64,000 bases of DNA. Origin: Streptomyces sp. Its GTDB lineage: Bacteria > Actinomycetota > Actinomycetes > Streptomycetales > Streptomycetaceae. The notes below the pieces were generated by a model that was given only the letters and a program-made list of their open reading frames with translations, had not been told where the DNA came from and made no database searches. This document shows, one piece after another, positions 51,796-60,289 of this stretch (the first letter of the stretch is position 1; each line of letters begins with the position of its first letter). A program made the position numbers and the translations under genes. The stretch covers positions 30,907-94,906 of the forward strand of contig NZ_JAEKKT010000164.1 of the NCBI RefSeq assembly GCF_019510245.1, in the 5' to 3' direction.

Positions 51796-53204
51796 GCCGC
51801 CCCCGCCAGCCGGGTCGGCGGCAGGAACTCGCGTACGTAGGTCCGCTCCCAGCACGCGCCCGTCTCCCGCAGCTCCCGCCAGCTCGTGTAGCGGTAGCGG
51901 AAGAGGCGGGCGCGGACGAAGCGCGGGGGCCGGCCGGGCGGGAAGGGGGAGCGGCGCAGCAGCCGCAGCGTGTCGCGGTCGTTCTCCAGGAGGCGCTCCA
52001 CCAGACCGCCGAACCAGTCCCCGGCGTACGCGGGGGAGAGGGCGGCGAACCACATCAGCCAGTCCAGGCGGAGGTGGTAGGGCGCGAACTGGCGCGGCCA
52101 GTGCCGGGGATCGCCCGGCTTGCCCCTGAACTCGTACTCCCGCCACTCCGACTCCTCGCGCGGGGTGCTGTCCAGCGTGCCCTCGACCACCACCTCGTAG
52201 CGGATCCGGCTGACGCTGCCGAACGCGCCGTAGGTGTTGACCAGGTGGAGCGGGTCGAAGGAGCGGTTCATGACCTGGCGGCGGGAGACCATGTTCACCA
52301 CCGGGTGGTAGCTCAGGAAGACGAGCAGCGCGGCCACGGCGAGGACCACCACCTCGTACCAGAGCGGGGTGGGCGGCGCGGTGGTGCGGTCCGTGGGCAG
52401 CCGGAGGGCGGACAGGGCCAGCACGATGGTGATCCAGTTCAGCCAGGAGAAGTTGCCCGAGACCACCAGCCACAGCTGGGTGAGGATCATCAGGGCCGCG
52501 GCCGCCGTCGCGATCGGCTGGGGGGTGAACAGCAGGAAGGGGACGACGAGCTGGGTGAGGTGGTTCGCGGCCACCTCCGCCTTGTGCACCGGCCCCGGCA
52601 GGTGGTGGAAGAACCAGCTCAGCGGCCCCGGCATCGGCTGGGTCTCGTGGTGGTAGTGCAGGCACGTCAGCTTCCGCCAGCAGGCGTCCCCGCGCATCTT
52701 GATCAGCCCCGCCCCGAACTCCACCCGGAACAGGATCCAGCGCAGCAGGAAGAGCACGACGACCGGCGGGGCCACCTCGTCGTTGCCCAGGAAGACGGCC
52801 AGGAAGCCGGTCTCCAGGAGCAGGGACTCCCAGCCGAACGCGTACCAGGTCTGGCCGACGTTGACGATCGAGAGGTACAGCGCCCAGGGGATCAGCCACA
52901 GCACCATCCCGGCCCACAGCGGCACGTCGGCGTCCGCGCCCGCGAGCAGCGCCGCCGACACCGCGCAGCCCGCCCAGGCGCAGCCCGCGAAGAAACGGTC
53001 CGAGTAGCGCAGCTGGAACAGGCTCGGCGCCCGCCGGAAGGGGACGCGGGCGACGTACCTCGGGATCGGCAGCATCCCGCGCTCGCCCAGCAGGGCCCGG
53101 AACTGCAGCGCCGCCGTCAGGAACGCGACGAGGTACACGCCGGCCAGAGCCCGCTGGAAGACCAGCCGGCTCACCCAGTACCCGGGGTCGGTGAACCAGT
53201 CCAC
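51783..53204 (-). CDS. Lipase maturation factor-like membrane protein
   Basis: A 473-residue integral membrane protein of the LMF1/DUF1222 family. Start WFTDPGYWVSRLVFQRALAG, then helices around GLIKMRGDACWRKLTCLHYHHETQP (conserved loop RGDxCWRxLTCL), FFHHLPGPVHKAEVAANH and a long soluble C-terminal part ending YRYTSWRELRETG. In vertebrates LMF1 matures lipases in the ER; bacterial role unknown. GTG 53204 has AGGAG ten bases upstream; a longer frame to 53618 lacks family sequence. 3' end overlaps the fuconolactonase gene, convergent. Confidence 0.88.
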   Translation of the reverse strand: MDWFTDPGYWVSRLVFQRALAGVYLVAFLTAALQFRALLGERGMLPIPRYVARVPFRRAPSLFQLRYSDRFFAGCAWAGCAVSAALLAGADADVPLWAGMVLWLIPWALYLSIVNVGQTWYAFGWESLLLETGFLAVFLGNDEVAPPVVVLFLLRWILFRVEFGAGLIKMRGDACWRKLTCLHYHHETQPMPGPLSWFFHHLPGPVHKAEVAANHLTQLVVPFLLFTPQPIATAAAALMILTQLWLVVSGNFSWLNWITIVLALSALRLPTDRTTAPPTPLWYEVVVLAVAALLVFLSYHPVVNMVSRRQVMNRSFDPLHLVNTYGAFGSVSRIRYEVVVEGTLDSTPREESEWREYEFRGKPGDPRHWPRQFAPYHLRLDWLMWFAALSPAYAGDWFGGLVERLLENDRDTLRLLRRSPFPPGRPPRFVRARLFRYRYTSWRELRETGACWERTYVREFLPPTRLAGAAQRP

Positions 53205-53361
53205 GGCGGTGCGCTCCTGCCTCTCTCCAGTGTGCGGCCCCGGGACCGGAAGGGGCCTGTCACCCTGTGTACCGCGCCTTCCCGCTTGCGTAACCCGAGC
53301 GAGTGAAGCAGGCAATAGGGGAGGAATTGCCGGTGAGGGGTTCCCCTGGCATGGTGGCCCC

Positions 53362-55461
53362 ATGGCTGACCGGGGAGCGCGCGCTCCGTCACTCCCGGAC
53401 GACTGGCCCGCCCAACTGGACCACCCGATCCTGGCGCTCAACCACATGGGCACCTTCGACTGGGACCTCGACGCCGGCCTGTTCCACATGGACACCCAGG
53501 CGTACGAGGTGTTCGACCTGACCCCCGAGGAGTACGACGGCCGCCCCGAGTCCCTCGCCGTGCGGGTGCCCCCGGCCGAGTCCAGCAGGCTGGACGCGGT
53601 GGTGTCCCGGGCCATCAAGGACGGCAGCGAGAACTACGGCACGTACTTCCGCATCCGGCGCCGCGACGGCAGCCCGCGCTGGACCCACACGCAGGGCTAC
53701 ATCCGGCGCGACGAGACGGGCCGCCCGCGCCGGGTCGTCGGGATCGTCCGGGACGCCACGCAGGAACTGGAGGACAGCGAGGCCCGCGACCTGCGGGACG
53801 CCCAGGGGCAGGCGCTGCGCCGGCAGACCGGCGTCGTCCAGGCGGTCACCGCGGCGCTCGCGCACGCCAGCAGCGTCCAGGAGGTCATCGACGTCCTCAA
53901 GGACACCCACGGCATCCCCAACCTGGGCGCCACCAGCCTGGTGATGGGCCTGGTCGAGGCCGGCCGGATCCGGCTCGTCGCCGAGGGACCGGCCGGCAGC
54001 TTCGTGCCCGGCACCCGGATCACCCGGATAGACGAGCCGTACCCGATGGGGGAGGTGGTGCGGACCCTCAGCCCGTGCTTCATCGAGTCACCGGAGGCGT
54101 TCGCCGAGGGCTACCCGATACTGTGGCCGCACATCACCGACCTGCACATCACCTCGGCCGCCTACCTGCCCCTGATCGCCCAGGCCCGCCCGATCGGCGC
54201 CATGGGCCTGCTCTACAACGACCGGCTCGGCTTCTCCACCGAGGAACGCGCCGTCCTGGTCGCCCTCGGCAGCAGCATCGCGCAGAGCCTCCAGCGGGCC
54301 ATGCTCTTCGAGCAGGAGAAGGACCTCGCCCAGGGGCTCCAGCAGGCCATGCTGCCGCGCACCATCCCCAGCGTGCGCGGGGCCGACGTCGCCGTCCGCT
54401 ACCGCTCCGCGGCCGCCGGCGGCTCCCTGGGCAGGGACATCGGCGGCGACTGGTACGACCTCATCCCGCTGCCCGGCGGCCGGGTCGGCGCGGTCATCGG
54501 CGACGTCCAGGGCCACGACACGCACGCGGCGGCCGTCATGGGCCAGCTCCGCATCGTGCTGCGCGCCTACGCCGCCGAGGGGCACGCACCGGCCACCGTG
54601 ATGGCCCGCGCCTCCGTCTTCCTGGACGAGCTGGACACCGACCGCTTCGCCACCTGCCTGTACGCCGAGGCCGACCTGGCCACCGGGGTCGTCCAGGTGG
54701 TCCGCGCCGGGCACATCGACCCGCTGGTCCGTGCCGTCGACGGCGGCTGCCGCCGGGTGCCCGTCGAGGGCGGGCTCCCGCTCGGCCTGTCGGCCGAGTT
54801 CCACAGCCTGGAATACCCGGTGTCCACCCTGGAGCTCGACCCGGGCGAGACGCTGCTGCTCTGCACCGACGGGCTTGTCGAGCAGCCCGGCCAGGACCTC
54901 GGGGACGGCATGCGGGTCCTGATCGAGCAGGTCGCCAAGGGGCCCGAGGACGTGCGGGACCTCGCCGACCGGCTGATCGAGGTCGCCGACGAGCGGGCCG
55001 GTGACGACGACGTGGCCCTGCTCCTGCTGCGCCGCCGCCTCTCCGACACCGTGCAGGCCGTCGGCCGCCTCCAGCAGCACGTGGCCTCCGGCGACCCCGA
55101 GGCGCTCGCCCTCGGCCGCCACATGGTCCGCGCCGCCGTCCGGGCCTGGGGCGCCGGGGACCGCGCCGACGAGGTCGAACTGGTCGCCGACGAGCTGATC
55201 ACCAACGCGCTGATGCACACCGAGGGCTCCGCCATCGTCACCCTCAGGGTCCTCGGCGGCACCGACCGTCGGCTGCGCGTCGAGGTCGAGGACTCCTCCA
55301 GCGCGCTGCCGCGCCGCCGCGAGGCGGGCGAGGACGGCGTCTCCGGACGGGGACTGCTGCTCGTCGACCGGCTCGCCGACGTGTGGGGCGTGGAGGCACG
55401 CGGCGGCGGCAAGGCGGTCTGGTGCGAGTTCCGGGTGCCGGAGAAGGACGACGGGACCTGA
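53362..55461 (+). CDS. PAS/GAF/SpoIIE phosphatase/HATPase regulator
   Basis: A 699-residue soluble stress-type regulator. PAS (about 25-140: AYEVFDLTPEEYDGRPESL), GAF (about 160-310), PP2C/SpoIIE phosphatase (about 320-540), and RsbW-like HATPase (about 560-690: ELVADELITNALMHTEG, GRGLLLVDRLADVWG). The phosphatase keeps its metal ligands: DIGGDWYDLIPLPGG, VIGDVQGHDTH and GDDDVALLLL, so unlike the protein at 6367-8718 it should be active. Likely acts on anti-sigma antagonists. ATG 53362 fits the domain start; the upstream ribosome site is weak and an out-of-frame ATG lies at 53351. The Fpg/Nei gene follows 31 bases later. Confidence 0.9.
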   Translation: MADRGARAPSLPDDWPAQLDHPILALNHMGTFDWDLDAGLFHMDTQAYEVFDLTPEEYDGRPESLAVRVPPAESSRLDAVVSRAIKDGSENYGTYFRIRRRDGSPRWTHTQGYIRRDETGRPRRVVGIVRDATQELEDSEARDLRDAQGQALRRQTGVVQAVTAALAHASSVQEVIDVLKDTHGIPNLGATSLVMGLVEAGRIRLVAEGPAGSFVPGTRITRIDEPYPMGEVVRTLSPCFIESPEAFAEGYPILWPHITDLHITSAAYLPLIAQARPIGAMGLLYNDRLGFSTEERAVLVALGSSIAQSLQRAMLFEQEKDLAQGLQQAMLPRTIPSVRGADVAVRYRSAAAGGSLGRDIGGDWYDLIPLPGGRVGAVIGDVQGHDTHAAAVMGQLRIVLRAYAAEGHAPATVMARASVFLDELDTDRFATCLYAEADLATGVVQVVRAGHIDPLVRAVDGGCRRVPVEGGLPLGLSAEFHSLEYPVSTLELDPGETLLLCTDGLVEQPGQDLGDGMRVLIEQVAKGPEDVRDLADRLIEVADERAGDDDVALLLLRRRLSDTVQAVGRLQQHVASGDPEALALGRHMVRAAVRAWGAGDRADEVELVADELITNALMHTEGSAIVTLRVLGGTDRRLRVEVEDSSSALPRRREAGEDGVSGRGLLLVDRLADVWGVEARGGGKAVWCEFRVPEKDDGT

Positions 55462-55492
55462 CCCCACGGGCCCCGGGTGGCACCCTGGACGC

Positions 55493-56356
55493 ATGCCCGA
55501 ACTGCCCGAGGTCGAAGCGCTCAGGGAATTCCTGACCGAGAACCTGGTCGGCCGCCAGGTCGTGCGCGTGCTGCCGGTCGCCGTCAGCGTCCTGAAGACG
55601 TACGACCCTCCGGTCGGCGCCTTCGAGGGCAGCGAGGTCGTCGCCGTGCACCGGCACGGCAAGTTCCTGGACATCGAGGGGGACCGCGGACTGCGGTTCG
55701 TGACCCATCTGGCCCGCGCGGGCTGGCTCCAGTGGAAGGACCGGCTGCCGGACGGGCTGCCGCGGCCCGGGAAGGGCCCGCTGGCGCTGCGCGCGGCCCT
55801 GGAGACCGGTGCGGGCTTCGACCTCACCGAGGCCGGCACCCAGAAGAAGCTGGCCGTGTACGTCGTCCGCGACCCGCAGGACGTCCCCGGTATCGCCCGG
55901 CTCGGTCCCGACCCGCTCGCCGCCGGATTCGACGAGGCCCGCCTGACGGCCCTGCTGGCCGGCGAGCGGCGGCAGCTGAAGGGCGCCCTGCGCGACCAGA
56001 GCCTGATCGCCGGGGTGGGCAACGCCTACAGCGACGAGATCCTGCACGCGGCGAGGATGTCCCCGTTCAAGCTGGCCGCGTCCCTGACGCCGGAGGAGAC
56101 GCACCGGCTCCACGAGGCGCTGCGCACCACCCTCACCGAGGCGGTGGAGCGCTCCCGCGGCCTGGCGGCGGGGCGGCTCAAGGCCGAGAAGAAGAGCGGT
56201 CTGCGGGTCCACGGCCGCACCGGCGAACCCTGCCCGGTCTGCGGCGACACCGTCCGCGAGGTCTCCTTCAGCGACTCCTCGCTGCAGTACTGCCCGACCT
56301 GCCAGACCGGCGGCAAGCCGCTCGCGGACCGCCGCATGTCCCGCCTGCTCAGGTAG
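55493..56356 (+). CDS. Fpg/Nei-family DNA glycosylase
   Basis: A 287-residue base-excision repair enzyme that removes oxidised bases and nicks the strand. The catalytic N-terminus is MPELPEVEALREFL, with Pro as nucleophile after Met removal and Glu next to it. DNA-binding H2TH: LKGALRDQSLIAGVGNAYSDE with conserved NAY. A C-terminal zinc finger has CPVCGDTV and CPTCQTGGKPLADRRMSRLL. Length fits. ATG 55493 is 31 bases after the regulator stop; cotranscription is possible. Whether the substrate is 8-oxoguanine or pyrimidine damage is not certain. Confidence 0.93.
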   Translation: MPELPEVEALREFLTENLVGRQVVRVLPVAVSVLKTYDPPVGAFEGSEVVAVHRHGKFLDIEGDRGLRFVTHLARAGWLQWKDRLPDGLPRPGKGPLALRAALETGAGFDLTEAGTQKKLAVYVVRDPQDVPGIARLGPDPLAAGFDEARLTALLAGERRQLKGALRDQSLIAGVGNAYSDEILHAARMSPFKLAASLTPEETHRLHEALRTTLTEAVERSRGLAAGRLKAEKKSGLRVHGRTGEPCPVCGDTVREVSFSDSSLQYCPTCQTGGKPLADRRMSRLLR

Positions 56357-56363
56357 CCGGTGC

Positions 56364-57020
56364 TCACTTGGGGTCCAGGGTCACCAGGCGCTGCCCCTCC
56401 GCGCCGCGCACCTCGTAGCGGTCGATCTCGTCGGGGTGCATCGAGGAGCCGCCCGTCATGGTGCTCACCCGGTCGTCGTGGTCCCGCTCCGCCCAGGTGG
56501 TGACGATCTGCTCGGAGCCGTCGTCGCCGACGGCGATCAGGCGGCAGGAGCGCGGCCCGTCCGGGTCCTTCACCTGCAGCTCGATGGTGCTGCCCGAGTC
56601 CGTGTCCTGCGACTTCACCTGCGCCCAGATGCCGGACTGCGCGTCGGTGGCCGCGGTGACCTGCACGGCCGGCGCCGCTTCGTGGCCGACGTAGGCCGCG
56701 ATGCCGGGGCCGGCGACCGCGAACACCACCGAGGCGGCGAGGCCGTACAGCAGCTTGCGGCGCTTGGCCCGGTGCCGGTTCGCGACCTCGCCGAGCAGCC
56801 GGTCCAGCAGCCGGGGCCCGGGCTGGGCCATGGGGTGCACGAAGCGCGGCGTGGCCCGGCGGTACAGCATCAACTGCCGTGCCGCGGGGCCGAACTCGGT
56901 CACGTGTGCCGTGCAGCTCGGGCACTCCATGAGATGGTCCTCGAAGCGGAAGGCCTCCGCCTCGTCCAGCACGCCGAGCGCGTACGCGCCGACGTCGCGA
57001 TGCCTTTCCAGGGACCTCAT
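56364..57020 (-). CDS. Zinc-type transmembrane anti-sigma factor
   Basis: A 218-residue anti-sigma factor. A zinc anti-sigma domain (RHRDVGAYALGVLDEAEAFRFEDHLMECPSCTAHV core HLMECPSC) with H-x3-C-x2-C lies at residues 6-40. A single membrane helix LLYGLAASVVFAVAGPGIAAY is near 90-115, followed by an extracytoplasmic domain of about 100 residues ending EGQRLVTLDPK. It would hold the ECF sigma factor encoded upstream in an inactive form. ATG 57020 is just before the zinc domain with GAGGA upstream. Confidence 0.88.
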   Translation of the reverse strand: MRSLERHRDVGAYALGVLDEAEAFRFEDHLMECPSCTAHVTEFGPAARQLMLYRRATPRFVHPMAQPGPRLLDRLLGEVANRHRAKRRKLLYGLAASVVFAVAGPGIAAYVGHEAAPAVQVTAATDAQSGIWAQVKSQDTDSGSTIELQVKDPDGPRSCRLIAVGDDGSEQIVTTWAERDHDDRVSTMTGGSSMHPDEIDRYEVRGAEGQRLVTLDPK

Positions 57021-57169
57021 GCCGAATCCTCGTGCCGATGGGTGCGGGTGGGGGTTACTCGTTGTTCCTTGCTCCCACCCGTACGCAGTCGGCAGCCGTT
57101 TCACTCAAGCCACGTACAGAATCGTAATCAACGGATTCGGAGCCGCCGGGCCCGCGGATTGGTCCTGAA

Positions 57170-57685
57170 TCAAAAAAGATGGATGGCGAGGTGTCCCAGC
57201 GGCAGACCGAGCCGCCAGGCGGGCGTCCACACCTTCGGCCCGTCGTCCTCGCCGAACACCGAACCGCCCCCCGGCACCGCGTCCAGGTCGGGCGCGAGCA
57301 GCTCGGTCTCCTCCAGCCAGCGCCAGGCGGCCGCGGCCAGATCCAGGTCCGGGGAGGGGCCGCCGGACTCGGCCGTCTCGGCGGTCAGCCCGGCCATGCG
57401 TTCCGCCACCCAGTCCTGCCACGGCTGGTCGTACGCCGTCAGCGAGAGCCAGGTCTCCAACTGGGAGACGACCCGGATGCCCGACAGTTCGCCGTCCGTG
57501 TCGGAGAGGAAGATGGTCAGCGCCAGCGCGTCGCGGCCGGCCCGGAACTCGAAGGACGTCGGTGGCATGAGATCGCCGGTGCGCAGCAGCTCGTCGGCGA
57601 TGTACTCGGCGTACAACCAGGCCATCGGGACCGCCAGTTCCCCGCTCCCGGCCCCGTCCGTGCTCTCTTGACCTCTGTGCAGCAT
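57170..57685 (-). CDS. Hypothetical protein between sigma and anti-sigma genes
   Basis: A 171-residue acidic cytoplasmic protein, no signal or membrane helix. Segments such as AWLYAEYIADELLRTGDL, WLSLTAYDQPWQDWVAERM and GPKVWTPAWRLGLPLGHLAIH look conserved and folded. I do not recognise a domain. It follows the ECF sigma gene on the same strand with 144 bases between and precedes the anti-sigma gene; this position suggests a third component or regulator of the sigma pathway. ATG 57685 is used. Confidence 0.75.
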   Translation of the reverse strand: MLHRGQESTDGAGSGELAVPMAWLYAEYIADELLRTGDLMPPTSFEFRAGRDALALTIFLSDTDGELSGIRVVSQLETWLSLTAYDQPWQDWVAERMAGLTAETAESGGPSPDLDLAAAAWRWLEETELLAPDLDAVPGGGSVFGEDDGPKVWTPAWRLGLPLGHLAIHLF

Positions 57686-57829
57686 CCCGTCCTGCCTTCC
57701 TCCGGTGCGCGCGTGGCCCCGACCCCGGGTCCGTCCCTCTCCCGGTGCGGAACACGGATGAAGACAGCTGATTGCTCAAACATGGTCCTCAGCAAGGCGC
57801 TTTACCGAGGTTTGACCCGGCTTACGGTT

Positions 57830-58378
57830 TCATCGCAGGTCGGGTGCATAACCTGGCAGAACCCGGCGCAGGGCGCGCAGTGCGTAATATGCCCGCGACT
57901 TCACGGTACCGGGTGGAATCCCCAGGGTCTCGGCGGCCTCCGCCACGCTCGCCCCTTGGAAATACACCAGCACCAGGACTTCACGGTGCTCCGGAGTGAG
58001 AGTCTTCACAGCCTCCCGGACGTCGAGCGTCGCGGCGGCGCGTTCGGCGTGGTCGCCGGTGGCCCGGGTGTTCTCCAGGGCGGCGTCGTGCACCTCGGCG
58101 GGCCGCGCCTGCCGGGCCCGGCGCGCGTCGATGGCGAGCCGCCGGCCGACCGTCAGCAGCCAGGGCAGCACGGAGTCGAAGTCGTCGGCGCGCAGCGCCT
58201 CGGGATGCTGCCAGGCGCGTACGAGGGTCTCCTGGACGAGGTCCTCGGCCCGCTGCCGGTCCCCGTCGCTGAGCCGCAGCAGCAGCGCGAAGAGCGGTCG
58301 GCCGTGCTCGCGCTGGAGCGCGACGAGCTCGTGCTCGGCGGTCGTCGTCCCGTGGGGAAGGGTGGTTCCGGCCGTCAT
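57830..58378 (-). CDS. ECF-type RNA polymerase sigma factor
   Basis: A 182-residue sigma factor. Region 2: LFALLLRLSDGDRQRAEDLVQETLVRAWQHPEAL (core AEDLVQETLVRAW) and LLTVGRRLAIDARRARQAR. Region 4: VKTLTPEHREVLVLVYFQGASVAEAAETLGIPPGTVKSR, a normal helix-turn-helix for the -35 element. Region 3 is short as in ECF. Its gene heads a minus-strand group with a hypothetical gene and a zinc anti-sigma factor. ATG 58378 fits the family start, with weak ribosome-binding site. The promoter should lie between 58379 and 58544. Confidence 0.92.
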   Translation of the reverse strand: MTAGTTLPHGTTTAEHELVALQREHGRPLFALLLRLSDGDRQRAEDLVQETLVRAWQHPEALRADDFDSVLPWLLTVGRRLAIDARRARQARPAEVHDAALENTRATGDHAERAAATLDVREAVKTLTPEHREVLVLVYFQGASVAEAAETLGIPPGTVKSRAYYALRALRRVLPGYAPDLR

Positions 58379-58544
58379 GGCCGTATGGCATCGCAGGGGC
58401 CGGCCGGTGCGACGAACGGTCCCTCACGCCCCGTACCCGACCCGGATGGGTCAATCGGGGCGCCTGAGTTGTTTGCGGCCGCCTCCACCTTCGTACCCAT
58501 TGATCTGTAAATCGGACAAGGCTTGCGACTCTGGGGTACTCCTG

Positions 58545-59693
58545 ATGATCAATCGCAGACGCCAGGCGGCCCTGGCCCTGACCGCCCTGCTCGCCGCCGC
58601 GGCCGCATGCCAGAACCACCTGCGGCAGGAGAGCGCCGCCCCGCCGCCGCACCCGGCACCCGCCGTGCCCGCCACGGGCTTCACCCTCGTCGCCTCCGGC
58701 GACGTCATGCCGCAGAGCTCCGCGCTCGACCACGCGCACTTCGACGCGGGCGGCAACGGCTACGACTTCCGCCCGATGCTGTCCGGCGTCGGACCGGTCG
58801 TCGCCGGTGCCGACCTGGCGCTCTGTCACCTGGCGACGGTCACCGGGACGGACGGCGGCCACACCGCCCTCACCTCCCCGCCGCAGCTGGCCGAGGCCCT
58901 CTCCGCCACCGGCTACGACGGCTGCTCCACTGCCTCCGACCGCGCCCTCGACGACGGCGCCGCGGGCATCCAGCGCACGCTCGACGCCCTGGACCGGGTG
59001 GGCCTCAGGCACTCCGGCACCGCCCGCACCCAGGCCGAGGCCGGCACCCTCACCGTGATGAACGCGGGCCGCGCCCGGGTGGCCCAGCTCTCCTACACCT
59101 ACGACGTCAACGGCAACGCCCTGCCGCCCGGCCGGCCCTGGGCGGTCGGCCTCCTCGACGAGAACCGCATCCTCGCCGACGCCCGCGCCGCCCGGCGGGC
59201 CGGCGCCGACGTGGTCGTGGTCTCCGTGCACTGGGGCACCGACGGCACGGACGCCCCCGACCAGCAGCAGCTCACCCTCGCCAAGCGGCTCACCGCCGCG
59301 CGCACCGGCGGCCGGCCCGACATCGACCTGGTCCTCGGCACCCACGCGCACATCCCGCAGGCGTACGAGAAGGTCAACGGCACCTGGGTGGTCTACGGCC
59401 TCGGTGACCAGCTGGCCGGCGAGATGTACAACAGCCGGGGCCACCAGGACCCGCGCGGCAACCAGTCCACCCTCGCCCGCTTCACCTTCACCCCGCCCAC
59501 CACCCCGGGCGGCCGCTGGGAGGTCGCCAAGGCCGAGTTCGTCCCCCAGCTGTACGACGTCGACGCCGGCCGGGTCGTCGACCTCAACGCGGCCATCGAC
59601 CAGGGCGCCGACTTCACCGCCGTCCGGGACGCCATCCGGAACGTCGTGCTCAGCCGCGGCGCCGCGAAGGACGGGCTGGTCATGGGGGAGTAG
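58545..59693 (+). CDS. CapA-like lipoprotein with altered metallophosphatase motifs
   Basis: A 382-residue exported lipoprotein: N-terminus MINRRRQAALALTAL, lipobox AAAC with Cys22, then Pro-rich linker. The body is the CapA/PgsA calcineurin-like fold: TLVASGDVMPQSS, DVVVVSVHWGTDG, DLVLGTHAHIPQAYEKVNG, WVVYGLGDQLAG. The usual CHxE and SNHxLD segments read CHLATV and SDRALD, so several metal ligands appear lost. CapA proteins help make poly-gamma-glutamate in Bacillus; the actinobacterial role is unknown. ATG 58545 follows GGGG and gives the signal peptide. Divergent from the ECF sigma gene. Confidence 0.85.
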   Translation: MINRRRQAALALTALLAAAAACQNHLRQESAAPPPHPAPAVPATGFTLVASGDVMPQSSALDHAHFDAGGNGYDFRPMLSGVGPVVAGADLALCHLATVTGTDGGHTALTSPPQLAEALSATGYDGCSTASDRALDDGAAGIQRTLDALDRVGLRHSGTARTQAEAGTLTVMNAGRARVAQLSYTYDVNGNALPPGRPWAVGLLDENRILADARAARRAGADVVVVSVHWGTDGTDAPDQQQLTLAKRLTAARTGGRPDIDLVLGTHAHIPQAYEKVNGTWVVYGLGDQLAGEMYNSRGHQDPRGNQSTLARFTFTPPTTPGGRWEVAKAEFVPQLYDVDAGRVVDLNAAIDQGADFTAVRDAIRNVVLSRGAAKDGLVMGE

Positions 59694-59716
59694 CGGCGGT
59701 CACCCCACGCCGGCGG

Positions 59717-60190
59717 TCACTCCACGTCGACGTGGTCGAACGTCTTCAGCAGCTGCTTGAGCACCCGCACGCACGCCGTGATCTCGGCGTCGGTCAGATC
59801 GCCGCCGACCTGCCGGTTCAGGGCGTGCTCGCGGGCGAGGACCGCGGTGACGGTCGCCCGTCCCTCGGGCGTGAGCCGGATCAGGGAGGAGCGCTGGTGC
59901 GCCGGGTTGGGGGTGACCTCGGCCCAGCCGCGCGCCACCGCGTCGTTCACCATGCGCTGTACGAACTGCCGGCTCAGCGCCATGATCCGGCCCATCTGCG
60001 GCACCGTCATCGGCTCGTGCCGGCGCAGCAGGTCCAGCACCGAGCGCACCCCGACCGAGGCCCCCTCGATCTGCTCCCCCTGCTCGATCTTGCGGTAGGC
60101 GCGCCGGTACAGCGGGCCGATCAGATCGAACACCTCGGTGATGCGCTCGCCCAGCTCGTCGGGGGCGAGGGGCTTGTCGATGTCGTTCAC
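59717..60190 (-). CDS. MarR-family transcriptional regulator
   Basis: A 157-residue winged-helix repressor. Helix-turn-helix and wing: HEPMTVPQMGRIMALSRQFVQRMVND, ARGWAEVTPNPAHQRSSLIRLTPEG (core SSLIRLTPEG). Dimer helices flank it. Divergent from an alpha/beta hydrolase across two TGACAACC-type palindromes, likely its operators. GTG 60190 was chosen; a longer ATG frame to 60259 would run across those operators. Confidence 0.9.
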   Translation of the reverse strand: MNDIDKPLAPDELGERITEVFDLIGPLYRRAYRKIEQGEQIEGASVGVRSVLDLLRRHEPMTVPQMGRIMALSRQFVQRMVNDAVARGWAEVTPNPAHQRSSLIRLTPEGRATVTAVLAREHALNRQVGGDLTDAEITACVRVLKQLLKTFDHVDVE

Positions 60191-60241
60191 CCGGCCATCA
60201 TGCACCGCGCCGTCAGGGCGACCGAGGTGTGAGAACAGTGA

Positions 60242-60289
60242 TGACAACCAGGTTGTCAAAGTTCCCCGAAGATGACACCTTGGTTGTCA
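60242..60289. promoter_or_regulatory. Twin palindromic MarR operators
   Basis: TGACAACC-A-GGTTGTCA at 60242-60258 is a perfect 17-base palindrome. TGACACCTTGGTTGTCA at 60273-60289 is a second, imperfect copy. Centres are 31 bases apart, about three helical turns, on the same face of DNA. The second site touches the ATG of the hydrolase, so binding could block both promoter and translation start. Confidence 0.75.
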
